Shown here: piece by piece, positions 41,864 through 52,130 of the stretch
Position numbering within the stretch: position 1 is the first letter of the stretch
Layout: every line of letters begins with the position of its first letter
Source: Flectonema sp. DT1601
Lineage: Eukaryota > Euglenozoa > Diplonemea > Diplonemida > Diplonemidae
Assembly: GCA_964019425.1 (NCBI GenBank)
Contig: OZ025847.1
Location: 464,501-528,500 of the forward strand
Length of the DNA: 64,000 bases
Direction of reading: 5' to 3'
The notes under the pieces: model-generated
The model's database searches: none
Seen by the model: only the letters and a program-made list of their open reading frames with translations
What the model was told of the DNA's origin: nothing
Position numbers and translations under genes: made by a program

Positions 41864-44074
41864 ATGAGAAGATCGAGAAGCGGAAGTGTTGGAACTCGAC
41901 ACGTAGCTCAGCAGCATGTTGAACCATCAGCTACTGGTAAGATTGGAGTTTTTGTACGTTCTCGACCATTAGCTGAAGGGGAAGGATCAACAACAGACAA
42001 CATGAAATCTCTAAAACTGATTGACAACACGACGATATATTTAAGGGATAGATTCGTTGATGAAAAGACTTTGTCATTCAACCGCGTCTTTCATCCGACT
42101 GACGGACAAGAATCAGTATTCAATGAAGTCGGAAAACCAGCTTGCAAAGCAGCTCTTGACGGAAAATACGGCACAGTCATAACATACGGTCAAACTGGTA
42201 CAGGAAAGACATACACATCTTTTAACCTAGTAAAGGGACAAGAAGGGCTTCTTCCTCGATGTGTGTCTCACTTGTTCGACGAGATTGAAAACGATCGTGA
42301 GAACAGATGGGAAGTTAAAGTCCAATTTCTTCAATTATACAAAGAGCAGCTGAGTGACTTGCTAGTCGACAGTCCAACACAATTATTAATTAGAGAAGAT
42401 GTCGACAAGTCAAGTGTATTTGTTGAGGGTGCTAGTCAAATAGAAGTAAACACAGCTGCCGAGGTTATGGTTCAATTTCAAAAGGGAACTAATTTAAGAG
42501 TTGTTCGGTTGACATCAATGAATGCCAACTCAAGCAGATCACATGCAATATTTATGCTTTATCTCAAAAAGGTTAGTTTGACTGGTAAACATCCAACCAC
42601 TTACGGCAGACTGACGTTAGTAGACTTGGCTGGTTCTGAACGAATGAAGCGGTCAAAAGTTGGATCGGACACAACAAGAAGAGTAGAAGCGCAGTCTATC
42701 AATATGTCATTGAGTTGTTTAGGAACAGTTATTCATTCACTTACTGATCCTAAACCTAATCAACATATTCCTTATCGATCATGTAAGTTGACTAGACTAT
42801 TAAGAGACTCCTTAGGCGAGTTTGGAACTGCCAGCATCATCGTAACGATTAGCCCAGCTATTGCTGATGTAGCAGAGACGTTGGGTTCCTTGCAATTCGG
42901 AAGTCGTGCATTGTGTGTTCGTCAAGTCAGTAAAATCCACACAACTGTTAATCACACAACACTAAATAATGAACTTCGCGAGCGTCTTACACAACTAACC
43001 AAAGGAAACACCGTCTTGGAAGCACAACTCGCTACTGTTTCAGCTGACAACACTGTTCTTCGTGAAGCAGCAGTAGCTGATGAAACGCTTATTGAAGAAC
43101 TCGAAGGTCATATTAAGAAAGTATTTAAAAGTAAACAAAGTGTTAAGAAATTAACAACTGAATTTGAGCAGAAACTCCAACACGTCAAAGATTCGTATGA
43201 AGAAAAACTTCGACTTGTAACTTCAGAAAGGAACTGTGCTGTAGCTGAAGTGACTAGGCTGAATAGAGTTAGCAAAGAACGTGAGCAAAGTCAACGAGAA
43301 CAGCATCAGCGGGAAAGTGTTGAAATAGAAGATAACGAAGTCGTTACATTGAGATCGACATTAGAGCAACACAGAAAGAAATTAGAAGAAGCTCAAGTGA
43401 TGCTACGACAATGTAGATATATCCAACTTGAGAACAGCGATACCAACAGCGTTAGTGATACTGTAGCCTCACCACCACATCGTACGCAACCGTTAGTTTC
43501 TCAAACTAACTCTTCTGGAGGACGGTCTGTAAGCTGTTCCTCACTTTCTAGTTGTAATCACGTAGAGGTAGCTCTTCAATCCATGCAAGACCAACTAGAT
43601 GAGGAACGTTGCAGCTTAGCTAGGGTTCGGGAGGAATATCTCATGTTGAAGAGCGAGGCAGAAAAATTACAAACTGAAAAAGAAGCTGCGGAAGTGAAAT
43701 ATCACAGCCTTGTCGATAGAGAGAAAGAGAATGAGCGCATGAAGAGTGAAAAACGCGAAGATAGGGAACTCCTCTGCTCGCTTATAAGGGAACGGGATGG
43801 TCTTCTACGACAGCAGCAATTACAACATCAGAGTCTGCCGTCACGGAGTGAAAGCCGAGAGCAGTTCTCTGAAGATAGGGAATCCATCGTGGGAACATTT
43901 GCGGCTCCTCCTTCGGAGACTCCAGAAATTAGTTCTGTGGAGCGATCGGCTACTTCTCGACTTCAGTCGTTTTCTTCAATTCCCACTCTTGACAACTTCT
44001 TTAGTAGAGCCACGATAAGATCCACCCATTCGCTTACAACACCTGATTTTCACCACTCAGTACAGCAACCGTAG
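41864..44074 (+). CDS. Kinesin with N-terminal motor domain
   Basis: A 736-residue motor protein. The motor covers about 25-365: IGVFVRSRPL, P-loop GQTGTGKT at 109-116, switch I NANSSRSH at 220-227, switch II DLAGSE at 254-259, then the QSINMSLSCLGTVI helix and HIPYRSCKLTRLL. After the neck comes a coiled coil (about 370-530 and 575-670) and a Ser-rich tail. The N-terminal motor placement implies plus-end motility on microtubules. I could not assign a kinesin family; the neck region is not diagnostic. Start: ATG 10 nt after AATCAG at 41853, the shortest leader in the window among confident genes. No introns. Confidence 0.9.
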   Translation: MRRSRSGSVGTRHVAQQHVEPSATGKIGVFVRSRPLAEGEGSTTDNMKSLKLIDNTTIYLRDRFVDEKTLSFNRVFHPTDGQESVFNEVGKPACKAALDGKYGTVITYGQTGTGKTYTSFNLVKGQEGLLPRCVSHLFDEIENDRENRWEVKVQFLQLYKEQLSDLLVDSPTQLLIREDVDKSSVFVEGASQIEVNTAAEVMVQFQKGTNLRVVRLTSMNANSSRSHAIFMLYLKKVSLTGKHPTTYGRLTLVDLAGSERMKRSKVGSDTTRRVEAQSINMSLSCLGTVIHSLTDPKPNQHIPYRSCKLTRLLRDSLGEFGTASIIVTISPAIADVAETLGSLQFGSRALCVRQVSKIHTTVNHTTLNNELRERLTQLTKGNTVLEAQLATVSADNTVLREAAVADETLIEELEGHIKKVFKSKQSVKKLTTEFEQKLQHVKDSYEEKLRLVTSERNCAVAEVTRLNRVSKEREQSQREQHQRESVEIEDNEVVTLRSTLEQHRKKLEEAQVMLRQCRYIQLENSDTNSVSDTVASPPHRTQPLVSQTNSSGGRSVSCSSLSSCNHVEVALQSMQDQLDEERCSLARVREEYLMLKSEAEKLQTEKEAAEVKYHSLVDREKENERMKSEKREDRELLCSLIRERDGLLRQQQLQHQSLPSRSESREQFSEDRESIVGTFAAPPSETPEISSVERSATSRLQSFSSIPTLDNFFSRATIRSTHSLTTPDFHHSVQQP

Positions 44075-44737
44075 CTTATGAGTAACTTATGTTTCAGTCC
44101 TAAGCATACATTGATTTTCAATTTTAGCCGAATTTATTGTTAAGTCCTCACCCAAAGGAATTGTTTTGTATGAAATTTGCTTTGAATTAGATGGTGGCTT
44201 TTTGTTTTGTTTTTTGTTTTCTAAATAATTTATTGTTTTTTTTCTTTTTCCTTGTCTTTTTTTTTCCCCCTCTTTTTTTTCTTAGATGCTACTCTCTTTG
44301 TCAATAGACTATATTAGCTTTTAGATGATATATGTGAAAACAGTGCGACCCTGTGAGTGTAACTTACTTTTTCCTATCTTTCTTATGCAGGTGGAGCGCG
44401 AGGCTCTATGGATTGCGTTGCATGACGCATTATTTATTCTTTTTTACTAAACAATGCTCGCAGTGATTGTAAATAAACATCATTTCGGATGTGCACAGAT
44501 AGATCCTTTTCGTATAGCATTAAATTTCCCTGATTACTTATATACAACACTAATAATACTAATTAATTTATTTTGTAAAGGTTTCCGCGAATTAACTTCT
44601 ATGTGGTGTTTTTGGAATTAGAGTGTTTTGAGATCGTCAGAATAAAATAAAATGAATAACATAATTTTAATTTTTCTAGGATTATTAAACCTATAAAACA
44701 TTAAAACAAGCAAACAAAAAAAAAAAAAACAATAAAA
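44075..44737. other. Spacer, 0.66 kb; its right part is duplicated
   Basis: From 44455 onward the sequence is nearly identical to 47982 onward, so the leader and acceptor (TTTTTCTAG, 44679) of the surface protein gene are part of the tandem duplication. The left part has no supported gene; a short open stretch after TTATGCAG (44391) is too short to judge. Confidence 0.7.
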
Positions 44738-46323
44738 ATGAAATCGGCCCTTGTCCTCGCTTCTGTTCTCGGATGTGCGCAGTCAAAGACAGTGTACCAC
44801 CTTTTCGATAGCGAAGTGATGTCTGATGGCTCGTCAACAACCGTGACATTCGACCAATCGAGCTTATCGGGATACACTGAAATGACAGCTCTTACTGTGA
44901 AAGCTAGTGCTAAAAATGTTGATCCTTTTTCTACCATTGACCCAATAACGATCACCATGGGAGGTGAACAGCTTAATTGTCAAGATTCTGGACTATCCAT
45001 TATTCTTTGCGGTGCTACCTTGACTGCGGGAAATGGAATCGGGTCGACTGGTTCGATTGATGTTTCTCTTGGTGGGGGTGGAATGTATGAATTCGACGTA
45101 GTTCCATCGTTTACGTACGACGATGGAGAACTAGTACCGACTCCACCACCTACTCTACGGGGAGGAGATGGAGATGGAGGAGGAGGGCCAACTCCGCCAA
45201 CTCCTACTCCTTCTGGTTTTACGTTCCCTCCGATTACTCCAGTGACGTACCCAGAATTCACTTTCGAGCCATCTAAGCTCATACTCGAAAAGTCGAAGAA
45301 TTATAAATTCAACTTCAACGTCGGTATAAAGTACGTCAACACGTTTGAGCTCTTTGCCAAGTCCGTAGATGGGTCTTGCAGGCCACAGGTCAGCGTTGAG
45401 TTTGAGGAGCAACACTACAACAGGAAGGAAGCTAAAAAAGGATGTATCTATACAGTTGACAGAGAATGCCAACTGACGTGGTCATACTGGGATTTGAACA
45501 TCGAATCTGCCTACCAGAAGAAAACTGTGGGTAAGAGCAACTTCATTGAGATTGAAAACGACGGTGAATGCACTTTGGAGATAACAGCTGTGAAGATGAC
45601 GTACAAGTCAGACGGTAGTTCCCCTGCTGTCCCTCCTCCTACGACGCCAGCACTTCCTACGACTCCAGCACCTCCAGTTATCACCACAGCTAATCTCGAG
45701 ACTTCCAAGACCATTACGCTTGCCAAGAGCAAGAACTACAAATTCTCCTACTCCGTAGACCTTCAGTACGTCAACGGTCTTATGTTACACGCAAAGTCGA
45801 AGGATGGGTCTTGCAGGCCAAAGATCAGTGTTGAGTATGAAACGACGGTGAACGGGAAGAAGGAAGCCGAGGAGAAGTGCCTCCTTAGTACCGACAAGGA
45901 ATGCGTCTTGGAGTGGTCATACTTCGACTTAAACGTAAATGCAGCGAACCAGAAGAAAGCTGTTGGTAAGAGTAACTTCATTGAGATCGAAAACGACGGT
46001 AACTGCACTGTTGAAGTTACTCAAGTGAAGATGACGTACTTGCCAGCTGCCACTTCGACTGTCGATGATAAAACTTCATCACTTGCTGCTGGTTTAGTTG
46101 TGTTGATTATTTTCTTAGTTTTGTGCTGCTTTATCGGAGCGGGTGTTCTTGCTTTCTGCATGATCCGCAAAAACAACAGCAAGTCGATCATCATGGAAGG
46201 GACAGAAACTCAACTGCAGTCATCTTCTTATGATGATGCCCCACAAGTTATGCTCGAGCCAGAGCAACATTCTCAGCCTGTGTGTTAGAAGTGGATCTTA
46301 TTATTTATTAGGTCATTGTTACT
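44455..46323 (+). repeat. Tandem duplication unit, copy 1
   Basis: It is nearly identical to 47982-49853 (offset 3527 at the left end, 3530 at the right because of in-frame length changes). It covers the 3' part of the upstream spacer, the leader, the whole surface protein gene and the first 35 nt after its stop. Outside these limits the two copies diverge abruptly. Confidence 0.9.
44738..46288 (+). CDS. Type I surface membrane protein with two Cys-rich repeats, paralogue 1
   Basis: A 516-residue protein. It has a signal peptide (about 1-16, MKSALVLASVLGCAQS), a beta-rich N-terminal domain (about 17-130), a Pro/Thr/Gly linker, and two related domains of about 110 residues. The two domains share KNYKF, KSxDGSCRP, a run of acidic and Lys residues with two Cys, and KSNFIEIENDG. 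A second Pro/Thr linker separates them. One membrane segment (about 450-475) is followed by a short cytoplasmic tail ending QPVC. The layout is that of an adhesin or receptor; function is not known. Codons favour C and G at third positions, unlike neighbours, suggesting high expression. The leader is 58 nt from AG at 44679. The gene is duplicated 3.5 kb downstream. Confidence 0.8.
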   Translation: MKSALVLASVLGCAQSKTVYHLFDSEVMSDGSSTTVTFDQSSLSGYTEMTALTVKASAKNVDPFSTIDPITITMGGEQLNCQDSGLSIILCGATLTAGNGIGSTGSIDVSLGGGGMYEFDVVPSFTYDDGELVPTPPPTLRGGDGDGGGGPTPPTPTPSGFTFPPITPVTYPEFTFEPSKLILEKSKNYKFNFNVGIKYVNTFELFAKSVDGSCRPQVSVEFEEQHYNRKEAKKGCIYTVDRECQLTWSYWDLNIESAYQKKTVGKSNFIEIENDGECTLEITAVKMTYKSDGSSPAVPPPTTPALPTTPAPPVITTANLETSKTITLAKSKNYKFSYSVDLQYVNGLMLHAKSKDGSCRPKISVEYETTVNGKKEAEEKCLLSTDKECVLEWSYFDLNVNAANQKKAVGKSNFIEIENDGNCTVEVTQVKMTYLPAATSTVDDKTSSLAAGLVVLIIFLVLCCFIGAGVLAFCMIRKNNSKSIIMEGTETQLQSSSYDDAPQVMLEPEQHSQPVC

Positions 46324-46437
46324 AAAAAAGTGCTTGCACCCAACAGCGAAAAAAAAAAAAAAAAAAAAAAATTTTTTTTTTGGGTGCAGGCAACGGCAAA
46401 AGAAAATGTTTTTTTTTATAAACAAGTTGTGGAAATT

Positions 46438-46556
46438 GTTAAATCAATACTCTGCTTCTATTTTGTTTTCCTATGTTCAAAATACTTCGGTTCCTTATTC
46501 ATTTTGGTTGCTTTGATGCAATGCTCTTTTTACCTTTTGTTGTCTTCAAGGGCAAG
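46438..46556 (+). repeat. Duplicated spacer block, copy 1
   Basis: It begins GTTAAATCAATACTCTGC and ends near TTGTTGTCTTCAAGGGC. It matches 50754-50880 except for a small insertion of about 11 to 13 bases and a few substitutions. It shows that the duplication once reached beyond the 3' end of the surface genes, with different deletions or insertions in each copy since. Confidence 0.8.
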
Positions 46557-47548
46557 AATTGTATGTATGGGAAGAAAAAAAACTTTAGAAAAAGAAAAAG
46601 AAAATAAATTAAACTGAAGATCACCGAAGTACATTAGAAACAGCAATGTACGCAACATACTCATTTTGTTGGTATGTCGGTAGTTAGAACTGAGCGGTTT
46701 GATGTAAGTGGTATTATGGGGACTTCTGTTTTTTATTCGCCTGTTCAATGTTGCTTTTGAATGTATCGGAGCTCACGTTGAGGCTGATGATGTCAGGAAT
46801 CTGGCGGGAACTTCGGGATTTACCAAGTTTCGGGTCTCTCAGTTACGTATGGCGTCTCTGAGGGTAACGAAAAAATTATCTAACGATTGCTGAACACACT
46901 TTTACTCAAGCATTGATCCCGGAGTACTGATCCAAGTGTGCATTCGGAGTACCTTAGGATGTAGTGTGTATATACTAGAAGCCCCTTTTCAATCATTTTT
47001 CTCGCATCTAATAATAATTGTTGACCTTTCCCTATCCTTTTTTTTTCCTTTTCCGAAATGTTCGCAATGACTGCTTTGCTTTTATTGAAAGTGAATTTAG
47101 TTTCGGTAAAGGAAAACGATGAAGGAAAAAAAAAAAAAATAAAAATAAAAAAAAAAGAACAAAATTGTCCTTCTATCTGCAAAAACACTTCAAAATAAGA
47201 AAGTATTTTTGCAAGTTTTGAGATGTAATCAAATCTCCACCTCTAAAACCTGCCGTTTTGGTTTTTTACGTCTTCTTTCCAGGTGAGTGTAGTGATCTCA
47301 CACTCGTATCAGTGATGTCATTTTATTTTTTCCCATCCGCACAAGGACACACGAAATTCTAAGTATAAGCAATAAAATTAACTTCGCTAGTGAGGTAAAC
47401 ACACTCGGTAAAAACGCACCCACGCTATCTAATTTTCATAAAATCAATCATTTTTTTACTTAATATGTACGCGTTGTTGTTGTGTGGTGCAAAAAGAAAA
47501 AGTGATTCGTCCGCTGTTGGTTGCATTTCTATGGATCACACTATCGAT

Positions 47549-47716
47549 GACTCCGACGGTTCCCTTCCCTGTAACTGAAATAGGAGTGCGGATTGCGGAA
47601 ACCAAGATCCTGTTTATGAAGCACAGATAGCCACACTATCGACTGGAGATATTATGTAATTGTTTGGTTCGATTCCACTCTGTTGCAGTTACAGGGTCGG
47701 ACCCGCAAACCCGCAC
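47549..47716 (+). other. Region of nested and crossing complementary segments (structured RNA candidate)
   Basis: CCCTGTAACTG (47567-47577) is the exact complement of CAGTTACAGGG (47686-47696), and TCCGA (47552-47556) pairs outside it with TCGGA (47697-47701). Inside that loop GTGCGG...GCGG (47586-47598) can pair with CCGC...CCGCAC (47703-47716), which lies outside, giving a pseudoknot pattern. The region is free of homopolymers, unlike its surroundings. It contains a pol III B-box-like GGTTCGATTCC at about 47667, but no tRNA fold. Strand and function unknown. Confidence 0.35.
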
Positions 47717-47981
47717 TAAACATACCCGTCCAGGCTCGCTTCGCTCTAAATAAATTTGTTTTTCTTGTTGTATAAAATATGTAAGGATGAAAACGATGGC
47801 TAGGTTATAGTGGATGATTGGATGTTATCTGTTGTTACGTTTTGGAAATATTTTATAAATTATTCACAACTGGTTTATCAAACTTATCTCTGTATGTGAC
47901 TTTTTTAGGAATGGATATTGGCATCAATAAGGTTGTCATTCATCTCTTTCCTTTCAAAGGAGTGTACGACTGTGCTGCTGT

Positions 47982-49853
47982 TGCCCGCAGTGATTGTAAA
48001 TAAACATCATTTCGGATGTGCACAGATAGATCCTTTTCGTATAGCATTAAATTTCCCTGATTACTTATATACAACACTAATAATACTAATTAATTTATTT
48101 TGTAAAGGTTTCCGCGAATTAACTTCTATGTGGTGTTTTTGGAATTAGAGTGTTTTGAGATCGTCAGAATAAAATAAAATGAATAACATAATTTTAATTT
48201 TTCTAGGATTATTAAACCTATAAAACATTAAAACAAGCAAACAAAAAAAAAAAAAACAATAAAAATGAAATCGGCCCTTGTCCTCGCTTCTGTTCTCGGA
48301 TGTGCGCAGTCAAAGACAATGTACCACCTTTTCGATAGCGAAGTGATGTCTGATGGCTCGTCAACAACCGTGACATTCGACCAATCGAGCTTATCGGGAT
48401 ACACTGAAATGACAGCTCTTACTGTGAAAGCTAGTGCTAAAAATGTTGATCCTTTTTCTACCATTGACCCAATAACGATCACCATGGGAGGTGAACAGCT
48501 TAATTGTCAAGATTCTGGACTATCCATTATTCTTTGCGGTGCTACCTTGACTGCGGGAAATGGAATCGGGTCGACTGGTTCGATTGATGTTTCTCTTGGT
48601 GGGGGTGGAATGTATGAATTCGACGTAGTTCCATCGTTTACATACGATGATGGAGAACCAGAACCAGTACCGACTCCACCGCCTACACCACCACCTACTC
48701 CACCACCTACGCCACCACCTACTCCACAGGGAGGAGGAGGAGAAGACACACCTCCACCAACTCCTGGTATTACGTTGCCTCCGGTTACTCCAGTGACGTA
48801 CCCAGAATTCACTTTCGAGCCATCTAAGATCACACTCGAAAAGTCGAAGAATTATAAATTCAACTTCAACGTCGGTATAAAGTACGTCAACACGTTTGAG
48901 ATCTTCGCCAAGTCCGTAGATGGGTCTTGCAGGCCAAAGGTCAGCGTTGAGTTTGAGGAGCAACTCGACAAGAAGAAGGAAGCTGAAGAAGAATGCTTCT
49001 TAAGCGGAGACAGAGAATGCCAACTGAAGTGGTCATACTGGGATTTGAACATCAAAGCTGCCTACCAGAAGAAAGCTGTGGGTAAGAGCAACTTCATTGA
49101 GATTGAAAACGACGGTGAATGCACTTTGGAGATAACAGCTGTGAAGATGACGTACAAGTCAGACGGTAGTTCCCCTGCTGTCCCTCCTCCTACGACGCCA
49201 GCACCTCCAGTTATCACCACAGCTAATCTCGAGACTTCCAAGACCATTACGCTTGCCAAGAGCAAGAACTACAAATTCTCCTACTCCGTAGACCTTCAGT
49301 ACGTCAACGGTCTTATGTTACACGCAAAGTCGAAGGATGGGTCCTGCAGGCCAAAGATCAGTGTTGAGTATGAAACGACGGTGAACGGGAAGAAGGAAGC
49401 CGAGGAGAAGTGTACCTTTAGTACCGACAAGGAATGCGACTTGAAGTGGTCATACTTCGACTTAAACGTAAATGCAGCGAACCAGAAGAAAGCTGTTGGC
49501 AAGAGTAACTTCATTGAGATCGAAAACGACGGTGACTGCACTGTTGAAGTTACTCAAGTGAAGATGACGTACTTGCCAGCTGCCACTTCGACTGTCGATG
49601 ATAAAACTTCATCACTTGCTGCTGGTTTAGTTGTGTTGATTATTTTCTTAGTTTTGTGCTGCTTTATCGGAGCGGGTGTTCTTGTTTTCTGCATGATCCG
49701 CAAAAACAGCAGCAAGTCGATCATCATGGAAGGGGCAGAAACTCAACTGCAGTCATCTTCTTATGATGCCCCACAAGTTATGCTCGAGCCAGAGCAACAT
49801 TCTCAGCCTGTGTGTTAGAAGTGGATCTTATTATTTATTAGGTCATTGTTACT
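47982..49853 (+). repeat. Tandem duplication unit, copy 2
   Basis: Second copy of the unit at 44455-46323; it carries the same leader, acceptor, gene and 3' end. Copies differ mainly inside the ectodomain coding region. Confidence 0.9.
48265..49818 (+). CDS. Type I surface membrane protein with two Cys-rich repeats, paralogue 2
   Basis: A 517-residue protein with the same parts as paralogue 1: signal peptide, beta-rich domain, Pro-rich linker, two Cys-containing domains, membrane segment and a tail ending QPVC. Signal peptide, first domain, membrane segment and tail are almost unchanged (one difference in the first 130 residues). The first linker has a different PTPPP repeat array. The first Cys-rich domain carries about 20 changes, mostly clustered in the segment between the first Cys (GSCRP) and the third (DREC), where most base changes alter the protein. 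The 3' half of the gene is again nearly identical. This mosaic suggests diversifying selection in the exposed part, or gene conversion elsewhere. Confidence 0.8.
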   Translation: MKSALVLASVLGCAQSKTMYHLFDSEVMSDGSSTTVTFDQSSLSGYTEMTALTVKASAKNVDPFSTIDPITITMGGEQLNCQDSGLSIILCGATLTAGNGIGSTGSIDVSLGGGGMYEFDVVPSFTYDDGEPEPVPTPPPTPPPTPPPTPPPTPQGGGGEDTPPPTPGITLPPVTPVTYPEFTFEPSKITLEKSKNYKFNFNVGIKYVNTFEIFAKSVDGSCRPKVSVEFEEQLDKKKEAEEECFLSGDRECQLKWSYWDLNIKAAYQKKAVGKSNFIEIENDGECTLEITAVKMTYKSDGSSPAVPPPTTPAPPVITTANLETSKTITLAKSKNYKFSYSVDLQYVNGLMLHAKSKDGSCRPKISVEYETTVNGKKEAEEKCTFSTDKECDLKWSYFDLNVNAANQKKAVGKSNFIEIENDGDCTVEVTQVKMTYLPAATSTVDDKTSSLAAGLVVLIIFLVLCCFIGAGVLVFCMIRKNSSKSIIMEGAETQLQSSSYDAPQVMLEPEQHSQPVC

Positions 49854-50753
49854 GAAAGGCTAATACCCCATCAGGGAATACTTTTTTATGTTTATTTTTG
49901 AGTGTAATCAAAGGTTAAAAGAATGTAAATGGAAAGAAGAAAAAAAAAACCATTAAAAGAAAAAAAAAACTTGTATTGCTTTGCATCGCCATATGTGTAC
50001 TTGATGAACGTGCCTCTTGAGGTTCTGTTTGTCGGAAGTTCTCTCCTTTAAACGAAGGGGAGTTTGAAAGGCAATTTTTGCGTTTGACTTTATTCTTCTG
50101 TTATGTATTATTTACTTTTTGACCTTCAACGTGGGGATGCAAAGCTTGTTTTTGGATTCAGGAAAAAAAAAAAAAAAAAAAAAAAACTACAACGGTAATA
50201 AAAAAAAAGTAATCTCTGATTATTTTTCTTTTAGCAAACCCTTCCCACCCTCTTCCTCAAAAAAAAAAAAAAAAAAAATGAAAAATCACTTCCCGCGCGC
50301 ATTTTCCTTCACTACTCCCCTATTTTGATTCACATTTATATCATTCCTTTGGTAAATCATATTCAAGTAAGGTTTGCCTTGATTTTCCCTTTCTTTTTTT
50401 CTTTTACTTGCTCATTTCTTGACTACATTAATTTCCTAGTTTGGAGAACTAGTATTGGGGTCCGAAATATCGACCTTTTTTTTTAAAAAAAAAATTAACA
50501 ACTTGTGGAAAAAATCTAGCCAATGGTGGTACCGTTAGCCTTCCGCACAAAATGTTCCGTAAAGAATGATTTTTTTATATAATTTTTTTTAATTTATTTC
50601 TTTGTTTGGTTACATAGATTTAGATGACTTTTCACATGAATATTATAACTGGATGTAAACCTTATCGGTTTTAATAGTGTAGGTATCTTTTTCAGCATTA
50701 CCACAAAGTGATAATTACTTGATTTTAAATTTCATCGCGGACAACAGAGCCTT

Positions 50754-50880
50754 GTTAAATCAATACTCTGCTTCTATTTTGTTTTCCTATGTTCAAAATA
50801 GCTGTATTACATTCGGTTCCTTATTCATTTTGGTTGCTTTGATGCAATGCTCTTTTTACCTTTTGTTGTCTTTAGGGGCA
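50754..50880 (+). repeat. Duplicated spacer block, copy 2
   Basis: Matches 46438-46556. It lies about 0.9 kb after the end of duplication unit copy 2, compared with about 0.1 kb for copy 1, so extra sequence has been gained here or lost there. Confidence 0.8.
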
Positions 50881-51236
50881 ATGGGGTATGGGGGGAAGAA
50901 AAAAAAAATTTAGAAAAAAAAAAAAGTAAAAATAAAAATAAAATAAAGTGAACAAACACCACCAAGTAGACCAATTTCCCAATTTGCCTGTGCGGGGGTG
51001 ACGTTGAAGTGGCTGATTTTTCGCCGCTGTCATTTCATGCGCGGTATCTTTTTGTGCTTTCGTAAGATGGAGCAAGCTAACAACCACGTGATAAACGTTA
51101 TAGCCGACTGTTCCAATCATCCTTCAGCAGTTGCAGCAACTAACGAGTAAAATAACTTACAGTATTCACGTTGTGAAGCAATGCTTTAAAAGATTTTGGG
51201 TAAAAAAACAAAACCAATCAACCAAACAAAACAAGA

Positions 51237-51392
51237 ATGAGGCGTGAAATCTCTAAAAGGGTTTCACTTCTTCTTCAGATGGGTTGTGCTTTACTATGCT
51301 TGATTGTGCAAACTAATCGTTGTGACAACACCGAATTAGCAGCAGCGCCGCTGGTATTATTTACTGGCAAGTTTAATACTGAGATCTTGTAG
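51237..51392 (+). CDS. Possible small secreted or membrane protein, 51 aa
   Basis: The frame from ATG 51237 to TAG 51392 starts with a basic then hydrophobic stretch (MRREISKRVSLLLQMGCALLCLIV) resembling a signal peptide or anchor. An acceptor-like AACTTACAG ends near 51160, about 75 nt upstream, as seen before most genes here. The length is close to what chance allows and no family is recognised. Confidence 0.25.
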   Translation: MRREISKRVSLLLQMGCALLCLIVQTNRCDNTELAAAPLVLFTGKFNTEIL

Positions 51393-52130
51393 AAGGGCCA
51401 CCCTTTTGAATGAGCAATGTGTGAGTAATATATTAAATAAATATTTTTGCTTTAATATTTTTTTCCCCGTTGAAGGTATCGCGCAACTATCAATTAAAAA
51501 GAATTAAATAAAAACTAACAAATAGTAGCTGCTCCTTAATAATCTTTTTCCATGCTTGTTCTTGTTTTCCTCCTACTTTCTAAAATAACAAAAACGAAAC
51601 GAGGTAGCAAGTTGTTAGTATTTATAATATTACATTGAAATTGCGCGATACCTTTGCACTTGGGTTCACGTCTGCCATCATCGTAGGTTAGGAAGTGTAG
51701 CAGCACATACGAGCCGATCCCTACGCTGATAGTGGCTGCTTTTTCTTTTCTTTTTTTCTTTTTCTTAATGCCGCGGCTTGACTCCCCTTTTTTCTTAGTT
51801 TTATTTTCATGTTTTTCTTTTTTTAAAATCCAGTTAAGTAGCAATAAAACTTTTACTAGAAGTCTTAACCAGCTGTGCGGCAACTGTTGGCATCCACCTA
51901 GCTCTTTCAGTTCAGTTTTAATGAACGGCTACTTACTGTGATTAAACACTTTCAAATCAATGTACGTCAAGAGTGAAGTTGTAAGAATTAATTTAATGCT
52001 TCTTATTTATACAGATTGAAATATTGAAAAAAAAAAAAAAAAAAATATGATTTGTATTAGACTTTTCTATTCTTTTCTGTCATAATAAAAAAAAATGTGA
52101 TAACATCAAACACAGAATGGTCTACACAAA

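Larger units (their letters stand above)
46289..48264. other. Spacer between the duplicated surface genes, 2 kb
   Basis: After the duplicated end (46323) comes a hairpin of about 12 bp arms (near 46330 and 46380) around A and T runs. A block at 46438-46556 reappears at 50754-50880. The part 47500-47760 is homopolymer-free and has strong complementary segments (listed separately). From 47982 onward it is the duplicated leader of the second gene. No protein gene is supported. Confidence 0.65.
49819..52130. other. Spacer, 2.3 kb
   Basis: It contains the duplicated block at 50754-50880, homopolymers, and homopolymer-free patches at 50960-51160 and 51640-51740 with short coding-like frames on the minus strand (for example VGIGSYVLLHFLTYDDGRRE in the second). 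It also has a 51-codon plus-strand frame at 51237-51392 and a 14-bp perfect inverted repeat (51473-51486 with 51641-51654). No established gene is recognised. Confidence 0.6.

Noticed and set aside
47628-47677. Pol III A-box and B-box-like motifs (GGTTCGATTCC)
   Set aside because: The T-stem pairs at only three positions and no cloverleaf fits; mentioned only as part of the structured region.
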